This document shows positions 26,770-35,564 of a stretch of 64,000 nucleotides of DNA, in pieces (position 1 is the stretch's first letter; each line of letters begins with the position of its first letter). This stretch comes from Teichococcus vastitatis. Lineage in GTDB: Bacteria; Pseudomonadota; Alphaproteobacteria; Acetobacterales; Acetobacteraceae. Position numbers and translations under genes: made by a program. The DNA lies in contig NZ_QXGS01000013.1 of NCBI RefSeq assembly GCF_003604215.1, positions 1-64,000 of the forward strand. Reading direction: 5' to 3'. The notes below the pieces were generated by a model. It saw nothing but the letters and a program-made list of their open reading frames with translations, did not search any database and had not been told where the DNA came from.

Positions 26770-28590
26770 ATGGACAAGAACAACGATTCGCCGGATCCTG
26801 GCGCCTTCCGCATGCCTGACCCTGCCCTGATGTCGCGGACCATGGCGGACGTCGCCGAGCGTAGCCAGCGCATCGTTGCCGACTTTCTGAAGCGCCAGGC
26901 CCAGGATGGGCCGGTGGCGGCCTCCGGCGCCGATCCGATGCAGATCGGCCACGCCTTCATGGAGATGACAGCCCGCCTGATGTCCAACCCCGCGCGGCTG
27001 GTGCAGGCGCAGTTCGGCTTCTGGCAGGACTACCTGACGCTATGGCAGAACACCGCCCGCCGGATCTGGAGCGGCGATGCGGTGGAGCCGGTGATCGCCG
27101 AGGACAGCAAGGATCGTCGTTTCAAGGACGAGGCCTGGCGCGAGAACGAGGTGTTCGACTTCATCCGCCAGTCTTACCTGCTGTCTGCCCGCTACTTCAC
27201 CAATGTGGCCCATGCGGCGGATAACCTGGACCCGAAGGCAGCGCAGAAGGTCGATTTCTACACGCGGCAATTCGTGGATGCGCTGAGCCCATCCAACTTC
27301 CTGATGACCAATCCCGAGGTGCTGCGCAAAACCGCTGAAACGGGTGGCGAGAACCTGCTGCGCGGCCTGCAGAACCTGCTGACGGATCTGGAACGCGGCA
27401 AGGGTAGGCTGCGCATCCGCATGACGGACGAGACGCAGTTCCGCATCGGCGAGACCATCGCGGTGACACCGGGCAAGGTGGTGTTCCAGAACCCGCTGAT
27501 GCAGCTGATCCAGTACACGCCGGCCACCGAGAAGGTGCTGAAGCGGCCGCTGCTGATCATCCCGCCCTGGATCAACAAATTCTACATCCTCGACCTGCGG
27601 CCCAAGAACAGCTTCATCCGTTGGGCCGTGCAGCAGGGCCACACGGTGTTCGTGATCTCCTGGGTCAACCCGGACGAGCAGCTGGCCGCGAAATCCTTCG
27701 AGAACTACATGCTGGAAGGTCCCTACGCGGCGCTCGACGCGATCGCGCAGGCGACGGGAGAGAAGGCGGTCAACGCCATCGGATATTGCCTGGGCGGCAC
27801 GCTGCTGAGCTGCACGCTGGCGCACATGGCCGCCAGGAAGGACACCCGGATCAAGTCGGCAACCTTCTTCACCACCATGCTCGACTTCGCCGAGGCGGGT
27901 GAGTTGTCGGTGTTCATCGACGAGGAGCAGTTGCAGTCGCTGGAAGCGAAGATGCAGAAGCGCGGCTACCTCGAAGGCCGGGAGATGGCGACCACCTTCA
28001 ACATGCTGCGCGCCAACGACCTGATCTGGTCCTTCGTGGTGCAGAACTACCTGATGGGCCAGGAGCCTTTTCCATTCGACCTGTTGTTTTGGAACGACGA
28101 CAGCACGCGCATGCCGGCAGCGATGCACAGCTTCTACCTGCGCCGCATGTACCAGCAGAACGACCTGGTGAAGCCCGGCGGCATCACCCTGGCCGGGGTG
28201 CCGCTGGACCTGACGAAGATCAAGGTGCCGGCCTATTTCCTGTCCACGCGCGAGGATCACATCGCACCCTGGCAGAGCACCTATCGCGGCACGCAGATCC
28301 TGTCCGGTCCTGTGCGCTTCGTGCTGGCCGCCTCCGGGCACATCGCCGGGGTCACCAACCCGCCGAGCTCCGGCAAGTACAGCCATTGGGCGGGAGACAG
28401 CCTGCCCCCCGCGCCCGGTGAATGGTTCGAGGGCGCCACCGAGTTTGCCGGGTCCTGGTGGCCGGACTGGCAGCGCTGGGTGGTGGCACAGGACAAGGCG
28501 CAGGTACCGGCGCGTCAGCCCGGCAATGGGGCGCTACCGGCGCTGGAAGAAGCGCCGGGCAGCTACGTCAAGGTGATGGCGACGGACTGA
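26770..28590 (+). CDS. phaC: Class I polyhydroxyalkanoate synthase
   Basis: A 606-residue enzyme that polymerises (R)-3-hydroxyacyl-CoA into PHA granules in the cytoplasm. The lipase-like box GYCLGGTLLS carries the catalytic Cys (about residue 338). The Asp is in STREDHIAPW and the His in ASGHIAGVTNPP. The N-terminal PhaC domain, including VFQNPLMQLIQYTP and LIIPPWINKFYILDL, is complete, and the length fits class I, which acts alone. The ATG at 26770 is preferred over GTG at 26728 because GGGGGAA lies just before it. No phaA, phaB or phasin gene is adjacent. Confidence 0.95.
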   Translation: MDKNNDSPDPGAFRMPDPALMSRTMADVAERSQRIVADFLKRQAQDGPVAASGADPMQIGHAFMEMTARLMSNPARLVQAQFGFWQDYLTLWQNTARRIWSGDAVEPVIAEDSKDRRFKDEAWRENEVFDFIRQSYLLSARYFTNVAHAADNLDPKAAQKVDFYTRQFVDALSPSNFLMTNPEVLRKTAETGGENLLRGLQNLLTDLERGKGRLRIRMTDETQFRIGETIAVTPGKVVFQNPLMQLIQYTPATEKVLKRPLLIIPPWINKFYILDLRPKNSFIRWAVQQGHTVFVISWVNPDEQLAAKSFENYMLEGPYAALDAIAQATGEKAVNAIGYCLGGTLLSCTLAHMAARKDTRIKSATFFTTMLDFAEAGELSVFIDEEQLQSLEAKMQKRGYLEGREMATTFNMLRANDLIWSFVVQNYLMGQEPFPFDLLFWNDDSTRMPAAMHSFYLRRMYQQNDLVKPGGITLAGVPLDLTKIKVPAYFLSTREDHIAPWQSTYRGTQILSGPVRFVLAASGHIAGVTNPPSSGKYSHWAGDSLPPAPGEWFEGATEFAGSWWPDWQRWVVAQDKAQVPARQPGNGALPALEEAPGSYVKVMATD

Positions 28591-28641
28591 ACGCCGCCGG
28601 CAAGCCGGCCCCGGGGCAGTCGGCCCCGGGATTCGCACGGA

Positions 28642-30000
28642 TCAGCGGCCGCCATCTCGGAAATCGGCGTTGCGCCAGCCGCCATCCTTGCGCTCGCCGC
28701 CCCGTCCGCCACGCGGCGGCATCGGGCCACGGCCCGGCCCCTGCGGCCGGCCCTGCGCCTGACGCGGCGCGCCACCCGGGCCCTGCGGCCGGCCCCGGCC
28801 CCGCGGCGGCTGCGGCTTGGCCTTCGGGATGCCTGCCGCGGCCTCGGCCTTAGCGGCGTCGCTGCGGCGGTCCTCGGCGGGAATGCGCATGGCAATCAGC
28901 TTCTCGACCGCCTTCAGCTTCGGCATCTCGTCCGGGGCGCAGAAGGCGATCGCCTCGCCGCTGGCACCGGCACGCGCGGTGCGGCCGATGCGGTGAACAT
29001 AGGCCTCTGGCGTGTCCGGCAGGTCGAACTGGAACACATGCGTCACGCCGTCCACGTCGATGCCACGGGACGCGATGTCGGTGGCCACCAGGATCGGCGC
29101 GCGGCCATTGCGGAAGTCGGCCAGCGCCCGCTCGCGCTGACCCTGGGACCGGTCGCCGTGGATCGCGTGCGCATTGATGCCATCCAGCACCAGGTGCTTG
29201 GCGACGCGGTCGGCGCCATGCTTGGTGCGGGCGAACACCAGGACGCGGCCGATGCCCGGCGCACGCAGCATCTCGGACAGCAGCACGCGCTTCTGCGAGG
29301 CATCGATGTGGATCAGCCGCTGCTCGACCCGCTCCGCCGTGGAGGCGACGGGCGCCACCGACACCTTGGCCGGGTTCTTCAGCAGCTCGTTGGCGATCTT
29401 GGCAATCTCGACCGGCATGGTCGCCGAGAAGAACAGGGTCTGCCGCTTGGCCGACATCATGCCGGTGAGCTTGCGGATCGCCGGCCAGAAGCCGCGGTCC
29501 AGCATCTGGTCGGCCTCGTCCAGCACCAGGATCTCGACGCCCTGGAGGCGGGCGGCCCCGGTCTGCACGTGGTCGAGCAGGCGGCCCGGAGTTGCCACCA
29601 GGACGTCCACGCCGCGGGCCAGCGCCTGCACTTGGGGCCGCGCGCCGACGCCGCCGAAGATCACGGTGGAGGTCAGGCCGATATGGCGGCCATAGGCACG
29701 CACATTTTCCGCGATCTGCGAAGCCAGTTCGCGCGTCGGGGACAGGATCAGCGCACGGCAGCCACCGCGCGGCGCCTGCGCCTTGCGGGCGGCCAGGTGA
29801 TGCAGCAGAGGTAGCGCGAAGGCGGCGGTCTTGCCGGTGCCGGTCTGGGCGATGCCAAGCAGGTCCCGGCCTTCCATCACCAGCGGGATCGCTTGAGCCT
29901 GGATCGGGGTGGGGGTGGTGTAGCCTTCCTCAGCCAGGGCGCGCAGCAGCGGCTCGGCGAGGCCCAACTGGGTAAAGTCGGGAGTGGTCACGTCGGTCAT
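28642..30000 (-). CDS. DEAD-box ATP-dependent RNA helicase (RhlE-like)
   Basis: A 452-residue RNA helicase. The helicase motifs are in order: Q motif (about residues 10-35), AQTGTGKT, PTREL, GG, TPGRL, DEAD, SAT, then ARTKHGADR, ATDIASRGIDVDG and HRIGRTAR. The C-terminal 75 residues are a Gly/Arg/Pro-rich basic tail with RGG-like repeats, expected to bind RNA. It is likely involved in ribosome assembly or mRNA turnover, as for RhlE. The ATG at 30000 matches the usual family start; an upstream ATG at 30156 would add an unusual Pro-rich leader. Convergent with phaC. Confidence 0.93.
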   Translation of the reverse strand: MTDVTTPDFTQLGLAEPLLRALAEEGYTTPTPIQAQAIPLVMEGRDLLGIAQTGTGKTAAFALPLLHHLAARKAQAPRGGCRALILSPTRELASQIAENVRAYGRHIGLTSTVIFGGVGARPQVQALARGVDVLVATPGRLLDHVQTGAARLQGVEILVLDEADQMLDRGFWPAIRKLTGMMSAKRQTLFFSATMPVEIAKIANELLKNPAKVSVAPVASTAERVEQRLIHIDASQKRVLLSEMLRAPGIGRVLVFARTKHGADRVAKHLVLDGINAHAIHGDRSQGQRERALADFRNGRAPILVATDIASRGIDVDGVTHVFQFDLPDTPEAYVHRIGRTARAGASGEAIAFCAPDEMPKLKAVEKLIAMRIPAEDRRSDAAKAEAAAGIPKAKPQPPRGRGRPQGPGGAPRQAQGRPQGPGRGPMPPRGGRGGERKDGGWRNADFRDGGR

Positions 30001-30254
30001 CAGCACATCCAGAAAGAACGGCGCGCGCCATGACGGCCGCACCGGTTGCGGGTCAGGACGCCCCGCGTGTCTGGGTCGTACCGGGAAAAAGGATCCGGAC
30101 GATTGTGCCCGGGGCCCTGGCCAGAGCCGACGCCCTTCGAGGGGCAGGTCGGTCATTCACGCGGTCAGGACGCGGCCGGATCGCCTAGTGGCTCCGGCGT
30201 CGTTCATATGCGCGCGGCGGCGCGGTGATGCAAGTGCGAAGAAGCCCATCCGGC

Positions 30255-30289
30255 AAAAAGCGGCCGGGATGTTCGCCATCCCGGCCGCT
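30255..30289 (-). terminator. Terminator of the hsp20 gene
   Basis: Perfect 13-base arms (30277-30289 and 30259-30271) with a five-base loop, followed on the minus strand by five T residues (30259-30255). It lies 38 bases after the hsp20 stop codon. Confidence 0.88.
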
Positions 30290-30326
30290 CCTCCTCATAG
30301 TCTCAGCGATTTTGCCGGGCGGCGGG

Positions 30327-30794
30327 TTATGCCGCCTGCTTCTCGCCTTCCAGCACCGGCTGCGCCGGGCGGGCGGCGGAGATGGCGATGCGGCGGGGCT
30401 TCAGCGCCTCGGGCACCTCACGCTTCAGGGCGACGTGCAGCAGGCCATTGGCCAGATCCGCACCTTCCACCTGGATGTGGTCGGCCAGCACGAAGCGGCG
30501 CTCGAAGGCACGGCCGGCAATGCCGCGATGCAGGTAGCGACGGTCCTGGTCGTTCTCGGCCTTGGCCTTGCCGCTCACCAGAAGGACGTTGTCCTGGCTA
30601 GTGATGTCGAGATCCTCCGGCCCGAAGCCGGCGACCGCCATGGTCAGCACGTAGCTGTCATCGCCGGTCTTCTCGATGTTGTACGGGGGATAGGCCGGCC
30701 CATCGGCGGCAGCGCGCGCCGTGTCCATCAGCCGGGCGAGACGGTCGAAGCCGATCGCGGAGCGGAACAACGGGGCAGTGTCAAAAGCGTTCAT
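30327..30794 (-). CDS. Small heat-shock protein, Hsp20/IbpA family
   Basis: A 155-residue chaperone that holds unfolded proteins until refolding by DnaK or ClpB. The alpha-crystallin domain spans about residues 38-130: YPPYNIEKTGDDSYVLTMAVAGF and the conserved end LANGLLHVALKREVPEALKPRRI. The Ala/Pro-rich C-terminus contains the IAI motif (in RRIAISAARP) used for oligomerisation. The ATG at 30794 has AGAAGG upstream; a TTG two codons earlier is unlikely. The leader folds as a ROSE-like thermosensor (separate entry), which suggests heat-controlled translation. Confidence 0.95.
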   Translation of the reverse strand: MNAFDTAPLFRSAIGFDRLARLMDTARAAADGPAYPPYNIEKTGDDSYVLTMAVAGFGPEDLDITSQDNVLLVSGKAKAENDQDRRYLHRGIAGRAFERRFVLADHIQVEGADLANGLLHVALKREVPEALKPRRIAISAARPAQPVLEGEKQAA

Positions 30795-30921
30795 CGTCAA
30801 GCACCTTCTCGATCAAGCAAGGTCCTGTTGCGTGGCGATCCGGCATTCCTGGGCCCCCGATCGGGCGACCCGCTTGCAGCCGTTTCGCGTCAGCGACCCC
30901 GATCATCCGGGCATCGCTGAC
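30795..30921 (-). ncRNA. ROSE-like RNA thermometer in the hsp20 leader
   Basis: The ribosome binding site AGAAGG is paired in the hairpin 30823-30803: ACCTT with AAGGT and CT with AG, closing a six-base loop, with a single bulged G (30818) inside the motif TTGCT. A TTGCT/TCGCT strand with an unpaired G opposite the Shine-Dalgarno is the signature of ROSE elements in alphaproteobacterial hsp20 genes. An upstream hairpin has 8-base arms GTCAGCGA/TCGCTGAC (30921-30914 and 30896-30889) with an inner CCCG/CGGG stem, matching the multi-hairpin ROSE layout. I could not identify the promoter. Confidence 0.7.
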
Positions 30922-30928
30922 AGGCTTG

Positions 30929-30965
30929 AAATAGAAAACGCCGCCCCCTGGTTCAAGGGGCGGCG
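30929..30965 (-). terminator. Terminator of rpmE
   Basis: Perfect 9-base G/C arms (30957-30965 and 30939-30947) around a nine-base loop, followed on the minus strand by a T-rich run with one C and one A (30938-30929). It lies 43 bases after the rpmE stop codon and separates rpmE from the hsp20 leader. Confidence 0.85.
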
Positions 30966-31008
30966 CTGCAAAAAATCCGCTCCGATCAGGGCCGGCGAGG
31001 AGCCTGGA

Positions 31009-31239
31009 TCAGGCCTTCTTGCGGGCGCCGATGCCGGCGAACTTCTTGTTGAACTTGGCGATCTGCCCACCCGTGTCGATGATGCGCTGCTGGCCGGTCC
31101 AGGCCGGATGCGACTTCGGGTCGATGTCCAGCCGAAGGGTGTCACCTTCCTTGCCCATGCAGGACTTGGTCTTGTAGGTGGTCCCATCGGTCATGATGAT
31201 GGTGATGTCGTGGTAGTCCGGATGGATGTCGGGCTTCAT
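31009..31239 (-). CDS. rpmE: 50S ribosomal protein L31
   Basis: A 76-residue L31: [19 protein letters not shown] at the start and [21 protein letters not shown] in the middle, then a basic tail. It has a single Cys (SCMGKEG), so it lacks the CxxC zinc pair of the classical zinc form, as is usual in alphaproteobacteria. It sits at the subunit interface of the ribosome. The ATG at 31239 is chosen because upstream codons show no family resemblance. Confidence 0.95.
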   Translation of the reverse strand: MKPDIHPDYHDITIIMTDGTTYKTKSCMGKEGDTLRLDIDPKSHPAWTGQQRIIDTGGQIAKFNKKFAGIGARKKA

Positions 31240-31725
31240 GGCAGTCGCTTTCTCGATGGAGCAGCCGATGCCGACCGGCCGCGCGGAAGCGCCGCTTCTA
31301 CAGGGCGGCACTCCCCCGCGCAACCATTTGGCGGCGTCAGGGAGCTGCTCAGCTCGTGTGCGGGGCGGGAATCGCCGGCGAAGACGTGGCGGGCTCATGC
31401 TTCTCAACCCGGCAGGGAGCGCCGCTGAACGGAGAAACAGCAGGGTGCTGGCCTCCACCACCAGATGGAGGGAGAAGGACGGCCGCAGCGTCGCGGCCAC
31501 CAGCACCGGGAACTGCATCAGCCGCGCCAAAGATCGTCCTCCGGACGCATCCGTCCTTCACCAGGAATCGCGGGCGGTGCCTCAAACGCTGCATCCGAGA
31601 TCCCGCCTGACTGGCAATCGCTTCATTTCCGTAGTGGACCCATCATTCTGCCGCCGCAGCTATGCTGTAGCCGGGACCGCTTTTCGGACTTAGTCTCCGC
31701 CGCCCCGAAGCGGCGAGGCCTTGCC
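31240..31725. other. Intergenic region between rpmE and pdxY, no gene seen
   Basis: 486 bases between divergent genes. Open frames exist but none has family resemblance or a convincing ribosome binding site. Promoters for rpmE and pdxY must lie here; I cannot fix their positions. Confidence 0.5.
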
Positions 31726-32586
31726 ATGAACATCCTCTCCATCCAGTCCTGGGTCGCATACGGCCATGTCGGCAATGCCTCCGCGGTGTTCCCGCTGCAG
31801 CGCCTGGGCGCCGAGGTCTGGGCGGTGAACACGGTTCAGTTCTCCAACCACACCGGCTACGGCTCCTGGCGTGGCCAGGTGTTCGGAGCCGAACTGGTGC
31901 GCGACCTCGTGGAAGGCATTGCCGATCGCGGCGCCCTGCCCCGCTGCGACGCGGTGCTGTCGGGCTACATGGGCGACGCCGCCATCGGCGAGGCGATCCT
32001 GGACGCCGCCGCACGGGTCAAGGCGGCGAACCCGCGGGCACTCTATTGCTGCGACCCGGTAATCGGCGATGTGGGGCGCGGCGTCTTCGTCCGTCCCGGC
32101 ATCCCGGACTTCATGCGCGACCGCGCCGTGCCGGCCGCCGACATCATCACACCAAACCAGTTCGAGTTGGAATGGATGACCGGCCAACCGGTGGCCACCC
32201 TGGCCGAGGCCCGCGCGGCGGTGGACCGGCTGCGCGCCACCATGGCGCCGGGAGGTCCACGTTGCGTGCTGGTGACGTCGCTAAAGGTCGCGGAAACCCC
32301 GGACGACCAGATCGAGATGCTGGCCACAGGGGATGACGGCACCTACCGTATCCGAACGCCCATGCTGCCCATCTCGGTGAACGGCGCGGGCGATGCCATC
32401 GCCGCGCTATTCCTGTTCCACCAGTTGCGCAGCGGCTCGGCCGCGGCCGCCTTGGCGGCGGCCGCGTCCTCCACCTACGGGCTGCTGCGGCGAACTTCCG
32501 AGGCGGCCTCCCGGGAGATCCTGACGGTGGCGGCCCAGGAGGAGTTCGTGACGCCGAGCCGGGTATTCGTGGCGGAGCGCTGCTGA
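31726..32586 (+). CDS. pdxY: Pyridoxal kinase
   Basis: A 286-residue salvage kinase that phosphorylates pyridoxal to PLP. Landmarks are [26 protein letters not shown] at the start, [21 protein letters not shown], and [21 protein letters not shown] follows, with the ATP site and catalytic Asp in [16 protein letters not shown] (about residue 224). Length and motifs fit PdxY rather than PdxK. The ATG at 31726 has GAGG nine bases upstream. Confidence 0.93.
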   Translation: MNILSIQSWVAYGHVGNASAVFPLQRLGAEVWAVNTVQFSNHTGYGSWRGQVFGAELVRDLVEGIADRGALPRCDAVLSGYMGDAAIGEAILDAAARVKAANPRALYCCDPVIGDVGRGVFVRPGIPDFMRDRAVPAADIITPNQFELEWMTGQPVATLAEARAAVDRLRATMAPGGPRCVLVTSLKVAETPDDQIEMLATGDDGTYRIRTPMLPISVNGAGDAIAALFLFHQLRSGSAAAALAAAASSTYGLLRRTSEAASREILTVAAQEEFVTPSRVFVAERC

Positions 32587-32629
32587 GCGGCATCCGGGGA
32601 AAGGCAGACCGCCTTCCCCCGCCCGCCCC

Positions 32630-34231
32630 TCAGCCGCGCTTGACGTTGAGCGGCAGCGCCATGCCCTGGCGGAAGCCGGTCAGGTTGCTGCGCCAGGCGC
32701 TGTCGATCAGATACTGCCCCAGCGGGTAGTACGGGACGTCGACGAAGAACTGCTCCTGGATTTCCCGGCCGATCGCCTGCTGCGCCGCGAGGTCGGCGGC
32801 GTCGAACCATTGGTCCCGCAGCGTTTCCAGCTTCGGTGCCGTGGGCCAACCGAACCAGGCCCCCTGGCCATTGCCGCGCAACAGCGGATGGCCGCCGGGG
32901 TTGGCGAGGTCCATGCCGCCGAACAGGGCCACCAGCATGTTCCAGCCGCCCTGTGCCGGCGGGTTCTTGTTGCTGCGCCGGCTGAGCAGCGTGCCCCAGT
33001 CGGAGGTGGCGCTTTCCACGTTGAAGCCGACGCGCTGCAGCAGGTCGGTGGCGACCGCGGTGAGGTTGTTGTTGTTCACCACGTCAGTGGGGTGCAGCAT
33101 CACCACCGTTTCGCCCTTGTACCCGGCTTCCTTCAGGGCGCGCTTCGCCGCGTCCAGGTCGCGCGGGCTGGTGAGCGCCTGCAGCCCGGAATCGGACGCC
33201 AGCGGACTTCCTTCGGGGAAGCAGCCGACATCCTCGCGCCACAGGTCACGGTTGTCGCCCATGATGGCGGTCATGAAATCGATCTGCCGCAGCGCCGGCC
33301 ACAGGGCGCGGCGGATCGCCGGATTATCGAAGGGCGGGTGCAGGTGGTTGGGGCGCAGCATGGCCAGCGTGCCGCCGGCATCGATCCGCTCCACCGTGAT
33401 GTTGCGCGCACCTTTCAGCAAGGGCCGCAGGTCGGGCGCCACCTGTTCCCACCAATCCACCTCCCCCGCCTGCAACGCACCGGCCGCGGTGGCCGGGTCA
33501 GGGATCACCTTCCACTCGACCCGCTCGAAATGCGCCAGCTTGGGGCCGGCAGTCAGGCTGACCGGGCCGCTCGGCGCCGGGCTGTACCTGTCATAGCGGC
33601 GGTAAACCAACTGGCTGCCGGAAACCCGCTCTTCCGCCACGAAGCGATAGGGCCCGGAACCCACCACCTCGGTGAGGGCACGGCCGGGGTCCTGCTGCGC
33701 GAAGCGTTCCGGAAACACGAAGCACGGATAGGACGAGGCCTTGGCCAGCGCGTCCAGCATCGGGCCAAAGGGGCGCTTCAGCCGCATCTCGAAACGGCGG
33801 TCGTCCAGGGCCCGGATCTCGTCCAGCCGGGCGGCGAGTGTCTGCCCATGGGTGTCGCGCAGCATCCAGCGCCGGATGGAGGCCACCGCATCAGCAGCGC
33901 GCACCTTCTCCCCGTCATGGAAGGTGGGGCCGTCGCGCAGGGTGAAGGTCCAGCGCCGGCCGTCATCCTCCACCACATGGCCTTCCGCCAGCTGGGGATG
34001 CGGTCTGGAATCGGCATCCAGGCCGTACAGCGTGTCCCAGCACAGATGCGCGTGGTTGCGCGTAGGGTAGGCGGTGGTGTTCAGCGGGTCGAGGATGCTG
34101 ACATCGGCCTGCGGAATGAAGCGCAGCACCTGTGCGGCGCTGCCCTGGGCGAGGGCCGGGCGGGCCGGCCCGGCGATGAGACTCCCGGCACCCAGGCCCG
34201 CGGTGGCGGCGAGAAAGCTGCGTCGTTGCAT
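32630..34231 (-). CDS. ABC transporter substrate-binding protein, family 5 (orphan)
   Basis: A 533-residue periplasmic receptor of the DppA/OppA type with a twin-arginine-like signal (QRRSFLAATAGLGAGSLIAG). Family landmarks are LRFIPQADVSILDPLNTTAY, TFTLRDGPTFHDGEKVRAAD and VVGSGPYRFV. The C-terminal segment AWFGWPTAPKLETL is shared with the paralogue at 42937. The ATG at 34231 has GGAGGG upstream. No permease or ATPase genes are adjacent, so it must use a transporter encoded elsewhere. Peptides, opines or glycosides are possible ligands; none can be chosen. Confidence 0.9.
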   Translation of the reverse strand: MQRRSFLAATAGLGAGSLIAGPARPALAQGSAAQVLRFIPQADVSILDPLNTTAYPTRNHAHLCWDTLYGLDADSRPHPQLAEGHVVEDDGRRWTFTLRDGPTFHDGEKVRAADAVASIRRWMLRDTHGQTLAARLDEIRALDDRRFEMRLKRPFGPMLDALAKASSYPCFVFPERFAQQDPGRALTEVVGSGPYRFVAEERVSGSQLVYRRYDRYSPAPSGPVSLTAGPKLAHFERVEWKVIPDPATAAGALQAGEVDWWEQVAPDLRPLLKGARNITVERIDAGGTLAMLRPNHLHPPFDNPAIRRALWPALRQIDFMTAIMGDNRDLWREDVGCFPEGSPLASDSGLQALTSPRDLDAAKRALKEAGYKGETVVMLHPTDVVNNNNLTAVATDLLQRVGFNVESATSDWGTLLSRRSNKNPPAQGGWNMLVALFGGMDLANPGGHPLLRGNGQGAWFGWPTAPKLETLRDQWFDAADLAAQQAIGREIQEQFFVDVPYYPLGQYLIDSAWRSNLTGFRQGMALPLNVKRG

Positions 34232-34314
34232 GGTGCCCTCCGTCAATCAGTGAAGCCGCGCATTCTGCACATCCGGCGGACCGGCAGAAGGTGGCGCGGG
34301 CGATACGCCGCTGG

Positions 34315-34911
34315 TCAGCGCGGCGTCGGCGTGGTGGCCGACTGCCGCCCCCAGCCGGCACCGGAATCAAGGCTGCCGATCACCTCCACCAGGCGCCCCG
34401 TGGCCAGCGCCGCATCCGGCAGCGGGCCGGGCTGAGCCAGCCGCTGCAGGGTGCGCTGGGGCCCGGCGGGGAACACCGCGGCGGGCAGCACCGGGTCGCG
34501 CCCGGCCTCGATGGCCCCCGCGGCCGCGGTGAGGATCCCCACCAGCTGCTCCGGCACGGCGCTTTCGGCAATGCCGAGCGCCTGGCGCACCTCGCGGACC
34601 GCGGCCCCCAGCGCCAGCACCATGCCCGTCGGCACGGCGGCGTAGCGCGTATCCTGGGTCAGGCTTTGCGTCACGTATTCGAGGCGCGCGGCGGCCCGTG
34701 CGGTCGCGGCGGGGCGGCCGCTGAGCGTGGCCCCCTGATCGGCGAAATCCACCGCGGCAAGCTGTGCGGCGCCGCGCACCGGATCATCGCTGGATGGCAC
34801 GATTGCCAGCGGCACGGTCATGCGGGAAGGCGGCGTGCGCAGCTCGGCGCAGCCAGCCAGCAAGGTGGTGCCCAGCAGCATTGCCAGGGCGGTTGAAGCG
34901 AATCGATGCAT
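34315..34911 (-). CDS. Lipoprotein of unknown function, tandem paralogue A
   Basis: A 198-residue predicted lipoprotein with signal ALAMLLGTTLLAGC, lipidated Cys near residue 21. The mature part is Ala-rich and probably helical, with AARLEYVTQSL, VREVRQALGIAESAVPEQL and ILTAAAGAIEAG. The same pattern recurs in the next lipoprotein (34977-35564), so the two look like diverged tandem copies. No known domain is recognised. Gaps of 66 and 83 bases separate it from its neighbours, all in one direction. Confidence 0.68.
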   Translation of the reverse strand: MHRFASTALAMLLGTTLLAGCAELRTPPSRMTVPLAIVPSSDDPVRGAAQLAAVDFADQGATLSGRPAATARAAARLEYVTQSLTQDTRYAAVPTGMVLALGAAVREVRQALGIAESAVPEQLVGILTAAAGAIEAGRDPVLPAAVFPAGPQRTLQRLAQPGPLPDAALATGRLVEVIGSLDSGAGWGRQSATTPTPR

Positions 34912-34976
34912 GAGCGGTGGGCCTCCGGCAGTTGCGGCGAAGAATGCCGCAACCGACGCTGGGGACCAAAAGCACC

Positions 34977-35564
34977 TCAGCGGCCGCGCCCCAGCATCGC
35001 TGTTTCCAGCAATTCCTGGGGTGGGCCGAACTCCCAGTCCCGCAGCGCCATCAACGTGGCGGCATTGGCTTGCGGCATTCGCGGCAGCGTCGCCAGCCGG
35101 GATCGCAACCTGGCCGCGTCCACCCGGGGCGGCGTGCCGCCCTGCGCCAGCGTCACCATGGCATCGATCACCAGCTGCGGCGGCACTGCATCCGGGATCT
35201 GCAACGCGGCGCGCACATCGTGGCGAGCGGCCTGCAGCGCCGGCGCGGTCAGCGTGCCCATCTCGCGCCGGCTGCGCCCGGCCGGGATTTCCACGGCCAG
35301 GAACTCCAGCTGCGCGACGGCCAGCGCCGCCGCCGCCGGATCGCCCTGCGGCGAGGCGGAGAAGAAGGCCGAAGCGCCACGCAGTGCCGCCTCGATGGGA
35401 TCGGATGGCGCCTGCGTGGTCGCCGTCGGCGGCAGCGTGACCGGCGGTTGCGGCGCGGCGCAGCCGGCCAGCAGAGCCAGCAGTGGAAGCGCCCACGCTA
35501 TTCCACGATGGAGGTGCGGTGCCGCTTGCTCAGTTCGACATAGTGCGCCGTGGTGGCTTTCCAT
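34977..35564 (-). CDS. Lipoprotein of unknown function, tandem paralogue B (start uncertain)
   Basis: A predicted lipoprotein with hydrophobic segment WALPLLALLAGC. The mature part has AVAQLEFLAVEI and ARHDVRAALQIPDAVPPQL, matching paralogue A in order and spacing. The start is a problem: the only in-frame ATG close enough (35564) lies inside the carbonic anhydrase gene and gives an n-region with acidic residues, unusual for a signal peptide. A non-ATG start or a small sequence error near 35500 is possible. The gene overlaps the upstream gene by about 67 bases with this start. Confidence 0.6.
   Translation of the reverse strand: MESHHGALCRTEQAAPHLHRGIAWALPLLALLAGCAAPQPPVTLPPTATTQAPSDPIEAALRGASAFFSASPQGDPAAAALAVAQLEFLAVEIPAGRSRREMGTLTAPALQAARHDVRAALQIPDAVPPQLVIDAMVTLAQGGTPPRVDAARLRSRLATLPRMPQANAATLMALRDWEFGPPQELLETAMLGRGR

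Noticed and set aside
27040-28386. A minus-strand frame opposite phaC
   Set aside because: phaC is certain from its catalytic triad; the reverse frame has shadow-like composition and no ribosome binding site.
28591-28641. GC-rich dyads between phaC and the helicase gene as a terminator
   Set aside because: Several overlapping G/C dyads but no T-run on either strand and no single favoured stem.
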